Made by a program: the position numbers and the translations under genes
Source: Ruminococcaceae bacterium UBA3751
GTDB lineage: Bacteria > Bacillota > Clostridia > Oscillospirales > Acutalibacteraceae
Assembly: GCA_002371215.1 (NCBI GenBank)
Contig: DFGL01000026.1
Coordinates: 1-54,198 of the forward strand
DNA: 54,198 nucleotides
Reading direction: 5' to 3'
Notes under the pieces: model-generated
Database searches by the model: none
Told to the model about the DNA's origin: nothing
The model's input: only the letters and a program-made list of their open reading frames with translations
Part shown: piece after piece, positions 9,801-17,779 of the stretch
Numbering within the stretch: the first letter of the stretch is position 1
Layout: every line of letters starts with the position of its first letter

Positions 9801-10341
9801 TCAGCACGGGCATATGGAAAGCGTCGGCTACGATATGTATATCAAACTGCTTGAGGAGGCAGTTCAGGAGGAGAAGGGCGAACGCGCGCCCGATACAAAG
9901 GACGAGGAATGCCTTATAGACATCCCGATGAACGCCACTATCCCCGAGGATTATATAACCTCAACCTCCTCCCGCCTTGCAATGTACAAGGCGATAGCAA
10001 ATATCCGCAGCGATAAAGACGCGAACGATGTATGCGACGAGCTGACAGACCGTTTCGGCGCGCCGCCTGCACCCGTTTACGGTCTTGTTGAAATTGCGCT
10101 TCTGCGCAACACCGCTCAGACTCTCGGCATTACCGAAATCAAACAGAGCGGCGGCGCAGTTAATTTCTATTTTGACGAAATCAAACCCGAATTTCTCATC
10201 GTTCTTAATGAAAAAATGAGAAAACGCGCGTCGCTGAAAGCGTCAAAGCGCTCGTATATTTCCGTTAAGCTGCTTGATGAAAGCGCGGTTGATACCGTAC
10301 GCAACACGCTTTCTATCCTTCAGGAAGCACTGAATAATTAA
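6886..10341 (+). CDS. mfd: Transcription-repair coupling factor
   Basis: This 1151-residue SF2 translocase removes RNA polymerase stalled at DNA damage and recruits UvrAB. The order is a UvrB-like N-terminal module, the CarD-like RNA polymerase-interaction domain starting ELNVGDYIVHNVHGIGVF (about 485-545), a helicase module with Walker A GDVGFGKTE (about 636-644), DEEQ near 738 and SATPIPRTLN, then motif VI QIRGRVGRSSRRAHAY and the TRCF C-terminal domain. Length and order match full-length Mfd. It is co-directional with pth and followed by a hairpin that overlaps the ribosome binding site of the next gene. Confidence 0.96.
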   Translation: MSGFSNLLEKSEEFISLNRSVTTPSAPVGATGLPGVSKAAVIHALCEKQKKAAFVITPDEAGAVRLYENLSALQKGVLLYPKREFTFLEVEGISREYEQLRLGVLANIIDNNYSIVVASVAAAIQLTMPPEALIERTFTIKTGDEIDLDETADKLIKAGYTRFDEVDGTAQFAIRGGLIDIYSPGADSPVRLELWGDTVDSIARFDIATQRRTDMVNEIKIIPSTEVLFSSKEEQAKRIEALASGLQGKAVKAREKLLSDCDRLRQGSFLRCSDKYLPLAYDSGGLFDYLDGMLFICDSGNVKDKCENANRLFTEEMKWLTEDGIICKGLDKYMLSFEELCELYEGHRAIYLDGLPRGSFDTPVSHLSTFNMYEIPPFSGTLTMLKDEIFPLIKTNYAVVLLAGTSRAGKSLAFDLTEKGINAVYHQSLPQELSRGSVTVISGTMTAGFRDSGIKLALISQGRGTQSKKKHKRFSSKDALHSLDELNVGDYIVHNVHGIGVFEGIQALDMQDVRKDYIKIGYAKGDTLYVPVTQLDLVSKYIGPEEDSRVKINRLGSGDWAKTKSRVKASVQDMAKELIALYAKRISTKGYQFSDDTDLQRDFELRFEYEETEDQLRCAEEIKGDMEKPSPMDRLLCGDVGFGKTEVALRAAFKCIGDSKQCAILVPTTVLAMQHYTTAKKRLEPFPVRIEMLSRFVSPAKQKEIMRDLAQGRVDLLIGTHRIISKDVQFSDLGLLIVDEEQRFGVAQKEKIKEKFPRVDVLTLSATPIPRTLNMAMSGIRDMSLLEEAPGDRFPVQTYVIEYDFGILVEAMERELSRGGQCYYLHNNIDSIDHTAMLIKKAIPDARVGIAHGRMTEEQLSDVWEQLLSGEIDILVCTTIIETGVDVPNVNTLIIERADRMGLAQLHQIRGRVGRSSRRAHAYFTFNRGDSLSEVASKRLEAIREYTEFGSGFKIAMRDLQIRGAGSLLGNRQHGHMESVGYDMYIKLLEEAVQEEKGERAPDTKDEECLIDIPMNATIPEDYITSTSSRLAMYKAIANIRSDKDANDVCDELTDRFGAPPAPVYGLVEIALLRNTAQTLGITEIKQSGGAVNFYFDEIKPEFLIVLNEKMRKRASLKASKRSYISVKLLDESAVDTVRNTLSILQEALNN

Positions 10342-10359
10342 AAAATGTATAAAACAAAG

Positions 10360-10387
10360 CACCTCGGGCAAAAATATACCCGAGGTG
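10360..10387 (+). promoter_or_regulatory. Hairpin that contains the next gene's ribosome binding site
   Basis: A perfect 9-bp stem (CACCTCGGG at 10360-10368, CCCGAGGTG at 10379-10387) with a 10-base loop lies just after mfd. Its 3' arm contains GAGGTG, the only Shine-Dalgarno for the ATG at 10394. It lacks a T tract on the plus strand, so it is not a typical terminator. It may mask translation of the peptidase on read-through transcripts. Confidence 0.6.
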
Positions 10388-10393
10388 TTAATT

Positions 10394-11104
10394 ATGTCAA
10401 ACAATACAAACAGTAAGGAAAATAAAAATATTAAGGCGCTGTTTACGGTGGTATGCCTTTGCATTATCTCGCTCGGGCTGATAGTATATTTTTCGGGAAC
10501 AAGAGCTCCGAAAAACAACGCCGTAAACGAAAATCAGACTCTTAAAATAAGCACAACTCAACAGACAACGGAAGTTCAGCACGCCGTAACCGTTACCGAA
10601 ACGCAGACACAAACTACCGAAAAAGCTACAAAAAAAGCGGAGAAAAAGACAACGGAAAAGCAGACTATGCCAAAGAGCAAGAGCAACACTCCGTATAAAA
10701 GCTTTTATAAATATCCTCTTTCCGAGGCGGTGCTGAAGGGGTACAGCGAGGAGCTCGTTTTTGACGATACAATGGGCGACTGGCGCGCTCACGCAGCCGT
10801 TGATTTTAAAGGCGGCGAGGGCGACGAGGTTGTTGCAATAAACGACGGGCTTGTGCTTGATGTCTATACCGACAACCTTCTCGGCAACGTTGTTGAGGTT
10901 GACCACGGCGGAAAGCTCATTGCGCGCTATTGCGGTCTGGAGGCAATCAGCGTTAAAAAGGGCGAATTTATTGATATTGGGAATCAGATAGGAACGCTCG
11001 GCAAGGTGCCCTGCGAAGCGGACAGCGAAGCGCACCTTCATTTTGAAACCAAAATCGGCAAAGACTACGTTAATCCGCTTGACGTTATGGGAAAAACGGA
11101 ATAA
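10394..11104 (+). CDS. Membrane-anchored M23 (LytM/SpoIIQ-like) peptidase
   Basis: The 236-residue protein has a short cytoplasmic N terminus, one membrane helix at about 15-36, a Thr/Lys/Gln-rich linker (about 40-100) and a C-terminal M23 domain. The zinc motifs look intact: HAAVDF (HxxxD) and HLHFE (HxH). The domain therefore faces the outside and should cut peptidoglycan cross-links. Topology and size resemble SpoIIQ of spore formers, where this protein sits in the forespore membrane, but linkage to mfd is not diagnostic. A GTG at 10385 is in frame but lies inside the hairpin and ribosome binding site, so the ATG at 10394 is chosen. Confidence 0.82.
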   Translation: MSNNTNSKENKNIKALFTVVCLCIISLGLIVYFSGTRAPKNNAVNENQTLKISTTQQTTEVQHAVTVTETQTQTTEKATKKAEKKTTEKQTMPKSKSNTPYKSFYKYPLSEAVLKGYSEELVFDDTMGDWRAHAAVDFKGGEGDEVVAINDGLVLDVYTDNLLGNVVEVDHGGKLIARYCGLEAISVKKGEFIDIGNQIGTLGKVPCEADSEAHLHFETKIGKDYVNPLDVMGKTE

Positions 11105-11127
11105 AAAACGCCCCAAGGGGCGTTTTT
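11104..11127. terminator. Bidirectional terminator between M23 peptidase and alcohol dehydrogenase
   Basis: Perfect 11-bp palindrome AAAAACGCCCC / GGGGCGTTTTT with an AA loop. It serves two convergent genes; the M23 stop codon overlaps its left edge. Confidence 0.92.
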
Positions 11128-11132
11128 ATTTA

Positions 11133-12356
11133 TTAGAAATCTACCTCTGTATCGTAATAGCAGCACTTGAGAAGCTTTTCCATTTCCTCAACGGAGGGCT
11201 GACGGGGATTAGAGCCCGTGCAAGCGTCTGCGATAGCGTTTACTGCTATATCGTGAAGTCTTTCAAGGAATACTTCCTCGGGAACGAAGCCCTGCTCCGT
11301 CGGATAAGAATCAGCGCCGTAATTCTTAATGCAGTGAGGAATATTGAGGTCATCGTTCATCTTGCGGAGATATGCGATTAAAGCGGCAACCTTATCGTCA
11401 TCGGAAGCATTCTTATCAGCAATACCCATATAGTCAACGATTACGCCGTAACGCTTTTTAGCCGTTTCGTCCTTAGCGTTGAAAGCGATAACCTTGGGAA
11501 GATACATAGCGTTAGCCGCGCCGTGAATGATATGAGCGCCGTAATCAGCGAAAACTGCGCCCGTCTTATGAGCCATTGAGTGAACGATACCGAGAAGAGC
11601 GTTTGAAAACGCCATTCCTGCAAGGCACTGCGCGTTGTGCATTCTGTCGCGAGCAGCCATATCGCCGTTATATGAATCTACAAGGTCAGCCTGAATCATT
11701 TCAATTGCGTGGATTGCAAGCGGGTCCGTATAATCGCAGTTAGCTGTTGAAACGTAAGCCTCTACGGCATGAGTCATTGCGTCCATACCTGTGTGAGCAA
11801 CAAGCTTCTTGGGCATTGTCTCTGCAAGCTCGGGGTCAACGATTGCAACGTCGGGAGTAATCTCAAAGTCAGCAATAGGATACTTAATACCCTTGTTGTA
11901 ATCGGTAATGATTGAGAAAGCAGTTACCTCCGTAGCAGTACCTGACGTTGATGAAACGGCGCAGAAATGAGCCTTTTTGCGGAGCTCGGGGATACCGAAT
12001 ACCTTGCACATGTCCTCAAAGGTGCAATCCGGATATTCGTACTTTATCCACATAGCCTTAGCAGCGTCAATCGGTGAACCGCCGCCGATAGCAACAATCC
12101 AGTCAGGCTCAAATTCGAGCATAACCTCGGCGCCGCGCATAACCGTATCTACTGACGGGTCAGGCTCAATGCCGTCAAATATTTTAACCTCCATGCCTGC
12201 TTCCTCAAGATAAGCCTTAGCTCTGTCAAGGAAACCGAAGCGCTTCATTGAACCGCCTCCAACACAGATGATAGCTTTTTTACCTTTAAAATCCTTGAGC
12301 GCTTCGAGAGCGCCTTTGCCGTGGTATAAATCACGGGGCAGTGTGAATCTTGCCAT
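11133..12356 (-). CDS. Iron-containing (group III) alcohol dehydrogenase
   Basis: This 407-residue NAD(P)H-dependent enzyme interconverts alcohols and aldehydes, as in fermentative butanol, ethanol or 1,3-propanediol formation. It shows the nucleotide-binding GGGSPIDAAKAM, the SSTSGTATEVT segment and the metal ligands Asp192 and His196 (GMDAMTHAVEAY), His259 (GIVHSMAH) and His278 (HGAANA). About five extra residues sit between the last two ligands compared with FucO. GGAGG lies 7 bases before the ATG. Single gene with its own promoter; the substrate cannot be read from sequence. Confidence 0.92.
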   Translation of the reverse strand: MARFTLPRDLYHGKGALEALKDFKGKKAIICVGGGSMKRFGFLDRAKAYLEEAGMEVKIFDGIEPDPSVDTVMRGAEVMLEFEPDWIVAIGGGSPIDAAKAMWIKYEYPDCTFEDMCKVFGIPELRKKAHFCAVSSTSGTATEVTAFSIITDYNKGIKYPIADFEITPDVAIVDPELAETMPKKLVAHTGMDAMTHAVEAYVSTANCDYTDPLAIHAIEMIQADLVDSYNGDMAARDRMHNAQCLAGMAFSNALLGIVHSMAHKTGAVFADYGAHIIHGAANAMYLPKVIAFNAKDETAKKRYGVIVDYMGIADKNASDDDKVAALIAYLRKMNDDLNIPHCIKNYGADSYPTEQGFVPEEVFLERLHDIAVNAIADACTGSNPRQPSVEEMEKLLKCCYYDTEVDF

Positions 12357-12398
12357 AATTTGCCTCCAAAAAAAATTTAATTGACCTGAGTCCCTGTT

Positions 12399-12426
12399 AT
12401 AATAGCACTATAATTTCAAATGTCAA
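12399..12426 (-). promoter_or_regulatory. Promoter of the alcohol dehydrogenase
   Basis: Minus-strand TTGACA (12421-12426), 16 bases, TATTAT (12399-12404), followed by a roughly 35-base leader to the GGAGG ribosome binding site. Confidence 0.65.
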
Positions 12427-12515
12427 TAGAGATTGTTAATTTTTTATCAATATCTTCAATTCTTCTTTACACCCTCAATAAAAATGTAAGTATTTACTTT
12501 GCACGCCTTTTGCGG

Positions 12516-12544
12516 TTGACATTCCCACTTTATTATTATAAAAT
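12516..12544 (+). promoter_or_regulatory. Promoter of the seven-gene ATP-grasp/flippase operon
   Basis: TTGACA (12516-12521), 17 bases, TAAAAT (12539-12544). Start-to-stop spacing across the next seven genes is never more than 15 bases, so this is probably the only promoter for 12575-18471. Confidence 0.7.
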
Positions 12545-12574
12545 ATTATTTATAAATTTTTTATGTGGTGCATT

Positions 12575-13684
12575 ATGAAAAAATTAGTTATTATAGGCGC
12601 GAACGATTTTCAGAAGCAGCTTATTTTAAAAGCAAAATCGCTCGGCTGCGAAACCCACGTTTTCGCGTGGGAGGAGGGCGCAGTCGGTAAGGAGTTCGCC
12701 GATTATTTTTATCCTATAAGCATAACCGAAAAAGAGAAAATTCTTGAAAAATGCAGAGAAATACACCCCTGCGGAATATGCTCAATCGCCTCCGATTTAG
12801 CAGTTGTAACGATAAACTACGTTGCCGAGGCACTGGGGCTTCCCTGCAACAGCGCGGCGTTTACCGATATTCAGACCAACAAATACGCAATGCGAAAGGC
12901 GCTCTCAAAGGCAAACGTTCCCTGCCCTGAGTTTATACTGACCGATGAAAACGTCAGCCCGAACGAGCTGAAAAATCTTACCTTTCCCGTTATAGTCAAG
13001 CCCACAGACCGTTCGGGAAGCCGTTGCATTACAAAGCTTGAAAGCGAAAGCGGAATCGAGGATGCGGTTAAGGCGGCGTGCGGCGTTTCGTTTGAAAAGC
13101 GCGCAATAATTGAGGAGTACCTCTGCGGAGACGAATACTCAATGGAAACCGTTAGTCAGAACGGACGGCACTTTTACCTTGCAACAACCAAAAAATTCAC
13201 TACGGGCGCTCCCCATTTTATAGAAACGGGGCATATTCAGCCGAGCGGACTTGATGAAGAAACGCTGAAAAAGGCGAAGGCGGTTATTTTTTCAGCCCTT
13301 GACGCTTTACATATTGAAAACAGCGCGGCGCACAGCGAATTCAAAATTGACGAAAACGGAAATATAAACATTATTGAAATCGGCGCGAGAATGGGCGGAG
13401 ACTGCATCGGCTCTGATTTAGTTCCTCTTTCAACGGGCTTTGACTTTATGAAGGCTGTAATTGACGTCGCAACAGGTAAGGAGATAACCGTTGGAAAGCT
13501 TGGGTCTGACGAGGCGGAAATCCGTTTTCTCTTTACCGAAAACGATATTGAAAAAATGAACGAATTTGTAAAGAGCAACCCCGAGAGTATTGTTCGCATA
13601 AGCGATATTGAATACGAAAATCTCGGCAAAACCGAGGACAGCTCAACGCGCCTCGGATATTATATTTTTACAAGCAAAGGGTGA
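12575..13684 (+). CDS. ATP-grasp carboxylate-amine ligase, paralogue 1
   Basis: The 369-residue protein has a Rossmann-like pre-ATP-grasp domain (MKKLVIIGANDFQKQLILKA), a central ATP-grasp domain (FPVIVKPTDRSGSRC, IIEEYLCGDEYSMET) and the metal-binding segment IIEIGARMGGDCIGSDL near residue 265. This arrangement is typical of ATP-grasp_4 proteins, which include L-amino acid ligases: they activate a carboxylate as acyl phosphate and join it to an amine. It is the first of three related ligases in one operon. An in-frame ATG at 12563 is possible, but MKKL aligns with the family start; neither has a strong Shine-Dalgarno. The substrate is unknown. Confidence 0.82.
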   Translation: MKKLVIIGANDFQKQLILKAKSLGCETHVFAWEEGAVGKEFADYFYPISITEKEKILEKCREIHPCGICSIASDLAVVTINYVAEALGLPCNSAAFTDIQTNKYAMRKALSKANVPCPEFILTDENVSPNELKNLTFPVIVKPTDRSGSRCITKLESESGIEDAVKAACGVSFEKRAIIEEYLCGDEYSMETVSQNGRHFYLATTKKFTTGAPHFIETGHIQPSGLDEETLKKAKAVIFSALDALHIENSAAHSEFKIDENGNINIIEIGARMGGDCIGSDLVPLSTGFDFMKAVIDVATGKEITVGKLGSDEAEIRFLFTENDIEKMNEFVKSNPESIVRISDIEYENLGKTEDSSTRLGYYIFTSKG

Positions 13685-13688
13685 CCTT

Positions 13689-14876
13689 ATGAAAAAAATA
13701 ATGATTTTAGGCGCCGGACGCGGACAGCTTGACCTAATCAGAGCGGCAAAAAAATACGGATACTATTCCATAGTTACAAGCATTGAGGGCAACTATCCCG
13801 GTTTTGACGAGGCAGACGAATGCTGCTACGCGGATATTTCCCGCCCCGAAGAGGTGCTTGAGGCGGCGCGGCGCTTTAATATTGACGCAATAGCAACCGC
13901 CTGCCTGGATACAGGCGTATCCTCAATAGGATACGTTTGCGATAAAATGGGACTTAGCGGCTTGAGTGAAAAAGCGGCAAAGCTCTCATCGGACAAGCTG
14001 CTTATGAAAAGCGCTTTTATGGAAAACGGCGTAAATACCGCAAAGTATAAAAAGGTTTCTTCTGCCGACGAGCTTGACAGTATAACTAAAGAGCTTAATC
14101 TTCCGCTGATTGTTAAGGCTGTTGATTTACAGGGAAGCCGCGGCATAAACATCGTCCGTAAAAAAGAGGAGCTTTTAAGCGCCTTTGAGGATACGATGAA
14201 CGAAACGAAAAAGGATTTCTGCATTATTGAGGAATTCATTGAAGGCTATGAGTTCGGCGCTCAGGCTTTCGTTGTAAACGGCAAAGTGCTTTACGTTCTG
14301 CCCTGCGGCGATATTACTTACCTAAGCAAAACAAATATTCCCGTAGGTCATTATGCTCCGCTTGAGCTGGACGGTGAACTCGCCAAAAGCGTTTACGAGC
14401 AGTCGGTTAAGGCAATACGTGCAATCGGCTTAAACAACTGCGCCGTCAATATTGATATGATATTAAAGGACGGCAGGGTTTACCTTATTGAACTTACCGG
14501 CAGAGTTGGCGCAAACTGCCTTCCGCAGCTCTCCTCAATTTACTTTGGCATTGACGTTTATAAAATGATAATTGACGTGGCTCTGGGGAACGACCCCACC
14601 GAATATTTTGAGAAAAATAAAAAAGACGCTACCTGCTGCTATGCCAGAATGCTTTATTCGGAAAAATCGGGAAGGCTCAAAGAGATTAAAAATAACGCAG
14701 GTAATATTGACGGCATTACGGAGCTTACTTTTTTTGTTAAGCCCGGTATTAATATCCGAAAAATCACATCCTCAAGAGACTGCCTCGGTGAAATCGTTGT
14801 TAAAGGCAGTTCGGTAAAGGAATGCGAGGTTATCATTGAAAAGGCTCTTTCAGAGATTGATTTTATAACGGAGTAA
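13689..14876 (+). CDS. ATP-grasp carboxylate-amine ligase, paralogue 2
   Basis: The 395-residue protein starts 4 bases after paralogue 1 with AAGGGTG as ribosome binding site. It opens MKKIMILGAGRGQLDLIRAA and continues with a pre-ATP-grasp fold (KKYGYYSIVTSIEGNYPGF), the ATP lysine region LPLIVKAVDLQGSRG, the lid-like IIEEFIEGYEFGAQAF and the metal site VYLIELTGRVGANCLPQ. The family joins carboxylates to amines with ATP hydrolysis to ADP. It is clearly related to, but divergent from, paralogues 1 and 3, suggesting successive ligations rather than redundancy (inference). Longer in-frame starts upstream overlap the previous gene and lack support. Confidence 0.82.
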   Translation: MKKIMILGAGRGQLDLIRAAKKYGYYSIVTSIEGNYPGFDEADECCYADISRPEEVLEAARRFNIDAIATACLDTGVSSIGYVCDKMGLSGLSEKAAKLSSDKLLMKSAFMENGVNTAKYKKVSSADELDSITKELNLPLIVKAVDLQGSRGINIVRKKEELLSAFEDTMNETKKDFCIIEEFIEGYEFGAQAFVVNGKVLYVLPCGDITYLSKTNIPVGHYAPLELDGELAKSVYEQSVKAIRAIGLNNCAVNIDMILKDGRVYLIELTGRVGANCLPQLSSIYFGIDVYKMIIDVALGNDPTEYFEKNKKDATCCYARMLYSEKSGRLKEIKNNAGNIDGITELTFFVKPGINIRKITSSRDCLGEIVVKGSSVKECEVIIEKALSEIDFITE

Positions 14877-14879
14877 GCC

Positions 14880-15587
14880 ATGACTTATTATATTGACCCC
14901 TCGTCAACGGTTAAAGACACTAAGCTTTGCGGCGGCGCAAAGGTTTATAAAAACTGTAATATTATTTCTTCACGGCTTGGTGAAGGCGCTTTAGTGGGAG
15001 ATTTTTCACGGCTTTCAGACTGCACGCTCGGAGAAAAGGCGTCAATTCAGCGATACGCTCTGATGTTTAATACAAAAATAGGAAGATACACCTATACCGG
15101 CAGGAATTTCACCTCCTGGCACTGTGAAATAGGAAAGTTCTGTTCAATTTCGTGGAACGTCAGCATAGGCGGAGCAAACCACGATTATTCGCGAATAACA
15201 ACCCATGCGTTTTTGTATTCCGCAGACTTCGGGCTGCTGGACGGCGAGCCTGAGTACAACCGTTTTTCAGATGCGTGTATTATCGGTAACGACGTCTGGA
15301 TTGGCTGCGGCGCTACGGTATGCAGAGGCGTTACCGTAGGCGACGGAGCAGTTGTTGCGGCAGGGGCAGTAGTAACAAAAAACGTTGAGCCGTATACAAT
15401 CGTTGGGGGCGTTCCCGCAAAGCCGATAAAAAAGCGTTTTGATGAGGAAACAATCCGCCTTCTGATAAAAAGCAGGTGGTGGGATTTGCCCTCACAGGTA
15501 ATTAAGGATAACGTTAAACTGTTTTCACAAAAGGCTGATAAAAACGCAGCAAAAAAAATAATTGAACTAAGCGAAAAACACTTATAA
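14880..15587 (+). CDS. Left-handed beta-helix (hexapeptide repeat) acyltransferase
   Basis: The 235-residue protein has hexapeptide repeats throughout: an N-terminal set (STVKDTKLCGGAKVYKNCNI), then FCSISWNVSIGGANHDY, which carries the catalytic-type His, and the C-terminal coil CIIGNDVWIGCGATVCRGV, VGDGAVVAAGAVVTK, YTIVGGVPAKPIKKRF. The second half matches the CatB/VatD/NodL-like O- or N-acetyltransferase group that uses acetyl-CoA. It starts 3 bases after ATP-grasp 2. In this context it probably acylates a sugar or an amino-sugar intermediate. Acceptor unknown. Confidence 0.82.
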   Translation: MTYYIDPSSTVKDTKLCGGAKVYKNCNIISSRLGEGALVGDFSRLSDCTLGEKASIQRYALMFNTKIGRYTYTGRNFTSWHCEIGKFCSISWNVSIGGANHDYSRITTHAFLYSADFGLLDGEPEYNRFSDACIIGNDVWIGCGATVCRGVTVGDGAVVAAGAVVTKNVEPYTIVGGVPAKPIKKRFDEETIRLLIKSRWWDLPSQVIKDNVKLFSQKADKNAAKKIIELSEKHL

Positions 15588-15602
15588 AAAGAGATACAGC
15601 AT

Positions 15603-16823
15603 ATGAAAAGATTACTTATTTTAGGAGCAACAATCCACGCAAAGCACATAATTGACGCCGCTCACGAAATGGGCGTTTATACCGTTGTTACGGATTACGT
15701 TAAGGGAGCGGCTGCAAAAAAATACGCCGATAAGGCATACGACGTCAGCACGCTGGACGAGGACGCCCTCGCAGAGCTTTGCAAAAAAGAAAAAATCGAC
15801 GGAGTTATAACGGGTTACGTCGATATAAATATGTCCCCCTACTATCACCTTTGCAAACGTCTATCTATGCCGTATTTTTGCAACGACGAGCAGATTTTCA
15901 AAACGATGAACAAGATTCAGTTCAAGGCGATGTGCAGAAAGCACGGAATAGCGGTTCCTGACGATATTAACGTTGACGGGGATTATGAAAAAACAGATTT
16001 TCCCGTTATGGTTAAGCCTGCCGATAATTACGCAAGCAGAGGGATAACGCTCTGCACCGAAGCAAAGCACCTTGATGCTGCAATTGAAAAGGCGTACTCA
16101 TTTTCAAAAAGGCACGAAATTCTTGTTGAGGAGTTTATTGACGCACCCGCCGTTCAGATGTATTACAACGTTCAAAACGGCTACGTAAGCCTCTCGGCAA
16201 TGGCCGATAAGCTTATCAGCGGCAAAATGGGAGACGGCGCGCCCCAGCCTATGGGCTTTCGCTTTCCTTCAGAGCATCTCAAATACTATCTTGAAAACAT
16301 CAACCCTAAGGTTCAGAGCATGATTGAAGAGCTCGGCGTTAAGAACGGAACCTTCTTTATTCAGGGCTTTGCCGCAAAGGGCACTATAGTATTTCTTGAA
16401 ATGGGCTTAAGGCTTTCGGGCGGCTGCGCTTACTTACATATCAAAAAGCAGAACGAAGCGGACCCGCTGAAAATGCTTATTAATTTCGCGCTCGGAAACG
16501 GCTTCGGCCCGTGGGATGTTAAAAAGTACGATAACCCCGATTTCAAAAAGCCCGCCGCTGATATAATAGTTCTTCTAAAAGAGGGCACTATTGCAAAAAT
16601 AGAGGGTCTTGAGGAAATAAAAAGCAATCCCTCCTGCATTGAAATAATGCAGCTGAGAGACGTTGGCGATGAAATGGATGAAATCGGCACGCTCAATCAG
16701 GTATTCGCGAGGTTCTTCCTCTGCTGCGAAACCGAGGAGGAGCTTGAAAAAACGATAAAATTCATTAAATCGGTTCTTAAAATTACCGATTCAGACGGAA
16801 ACAATATGATAATAAGCTTCTGA
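15603..16823 (+). CDS. ATP-grasp carboxylate-amine ligase, paralogue 3
   Basis: The 406-residue protein opens MKRLLILGATIHAKHIIDAA. It has the same domain order as paralogues 1 and 2: a pre-ATP-grasp domain, the ATP-binding segment FPVMVKPADNYASRGITL, ILVEEFIDAPAVQMYYNV and a metal-site region IVFLEMGLRLSGGCAYLH. Here the usual Glu-x-Asn/Gly-x-Arg pattern is kept as ELG-like EMGLRLSGG. It is 15 bases after the acyltransferase and just upstream of the GT2. The role is inferred only from family: ligation of an amino acid or other carboxylate, probably onto a precursor used by the downstream glycosyltransferase or flippase. Confidence 0.8.
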   Translation: MKRLLILGATIHAKHIIDAAHEMGVYTVVTDYVKGAAAKKYADKAYDVSTLDEDALAELCKKEKIDGVITGYVDINMSPYYHLCKRLSMPYFCNDEQIFKTMNKIQFKAMCRKHGIAVPDDINVDGDYEKTDFPVMVKPADNYASRGITLCTEAKHLDAAIEKAYSFSKRHEILVEEFIDAPAVQMYYNVQNGYVSLSAMADKLISGKMGDGAPQPMGFRFPSEHLKYYLENINPKVQSMIEELGVKNGTFFIQGFAAKGTIVFLEMGLRLSGGCAYLHIKKQNEADPLKMLINFALGNGFGPWDVKKYDNPDFKKPAADIIVLLKEGTIAKIEGLEEIKSNPSCIEIMQLRDVGDEMDEIGTLNQVFARFFLCCETEEELEKTIKFIKSVLKITDSDGNNMIISF

Positions 16824-16837
16824 TTATGGAGGAAAAT

Positions 16838-17779
16838 ATGCTAATTTCAATTGCTATTCCCTGCTACAAATCAGCAAAAACACTTCCGAAGGTTGTTGAG
16901 GATATCAGGGAGGAATTCAAAAAGCAATTTAAATACGACTATCAGATTATCCTTGTTAACGATTATCCCTTTGACGGCACCTTTGAGGTTATAAAGGAGC
17001 TTTGCGCTGAGGATAAAAAAATAACGGGCGTTAACCTTTCGCGCAATTTCGGCCAGACCTGTGCTAAAATGGCGGCGATTGACTTTGTTAAGGGCGACGT
17101 ACTCGTTTATATGGACGATGACGGTCAGCACCCCGCAGAGGGAATAATCCCCCTTGCAAACAAGGTTCTTGAGGGCTACGACCTTGTTTACGCGTATTTT
17201 AAGGAAAAACACCACAGCGCCTTTAAAAAGCTTACAAGCTCGCTCAACTCAAAAATGCTTGAGTTCAACGGCTCAAAGCCGAAGGGCGTTCACATTTCAA
17301 GCTTTTATGCGCTCAGCCGTTTCGCCGTTGATACGTATAAGGATTATAAAAGCCCCTTTCCCTCAATGTTCGCTTATCTTAACAGCCTTGCGGGAAAAAC
17401 GACGGAAATTGAAATGGAGCATAAGGACAGAATTGCGGGAAAATCCAACTACTCGCTCGGAAAACTCCTCAAACTCTGGCTTACGGGCTTTACAAACTTT
17501 TCAATAGTTCCGCTGAGAATAATTACGGGAATAGGCTTTATTATTGCGGTTCTGGGCTTTCTGTTCGGAATATTCGTTGTTATCAGAAAGCTTCTTGTTT
17601 CCAATATTTCCGCGGGCTATTCCTCAACGATTTCGCTGATGCTCTTAATAGGCGGGCTTATTCTCTTTTCTCTCGGCTTTATAGGCGAATATATAGGAAG
17701 AATTTATATGACCGTAAGCAACCTTCAGCAATTCAGAATAAGAGAAGTTATTAACGAAAAGGAAATCCGTAATGATTAG
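16838..17779 (+). CDS. GT2 polyprenyl-phosphate glycosyltransferase (DPM1/GtrB/ArnC-like)
   Basis: The 313-residue protein has an N-terminal GT-A catalytic domain and two C-terminal membrane helices (about 225-250 and 265-290), the layout of enzymes that load a sugar from a nucleotide donor onto undecaprenyl phosphate. It has VLVYMDDDGQHP for metal and donor and NLSRNFGQ. The usual DDGSxD segment is replaced by VNDYPFDGT, a notable departure. Start choice: an ATG at 16826 is in frame, but GGAGG at 16827-16832 is the ribosome binding site for the ATG at 16838. It overlaps the following flippase subunit by 8 bases. Confidence 0.87.
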   Translation: MLISIAIPCYKSAKTLPKVVEDIREEFKKQFKYDYQIILVNDYPFDGTFEVIKELCAEDKKITGVNLSRNFGQTCAKMAAIDFVKGDVLVYMDDDGQHPAEGIIPLANKVLEGYDLVYAYFKEKHHSAFKKLTSSLNSKMLEFNGSKPKGVHISSFYALSRFAVDTYKDYKSPFPSMFAYLNSLAGKTTEIEMEHKDRIAGKSNYSLGKLLKLWLTGFTNFSIVPLRIITGIGFIIAVLGFLFGIFVVIRKLLVSNISAGYSSTISLMLLIGGLILFSLGFIGEYIGRIYMTVSNLQQFRIREVINEKEIRND

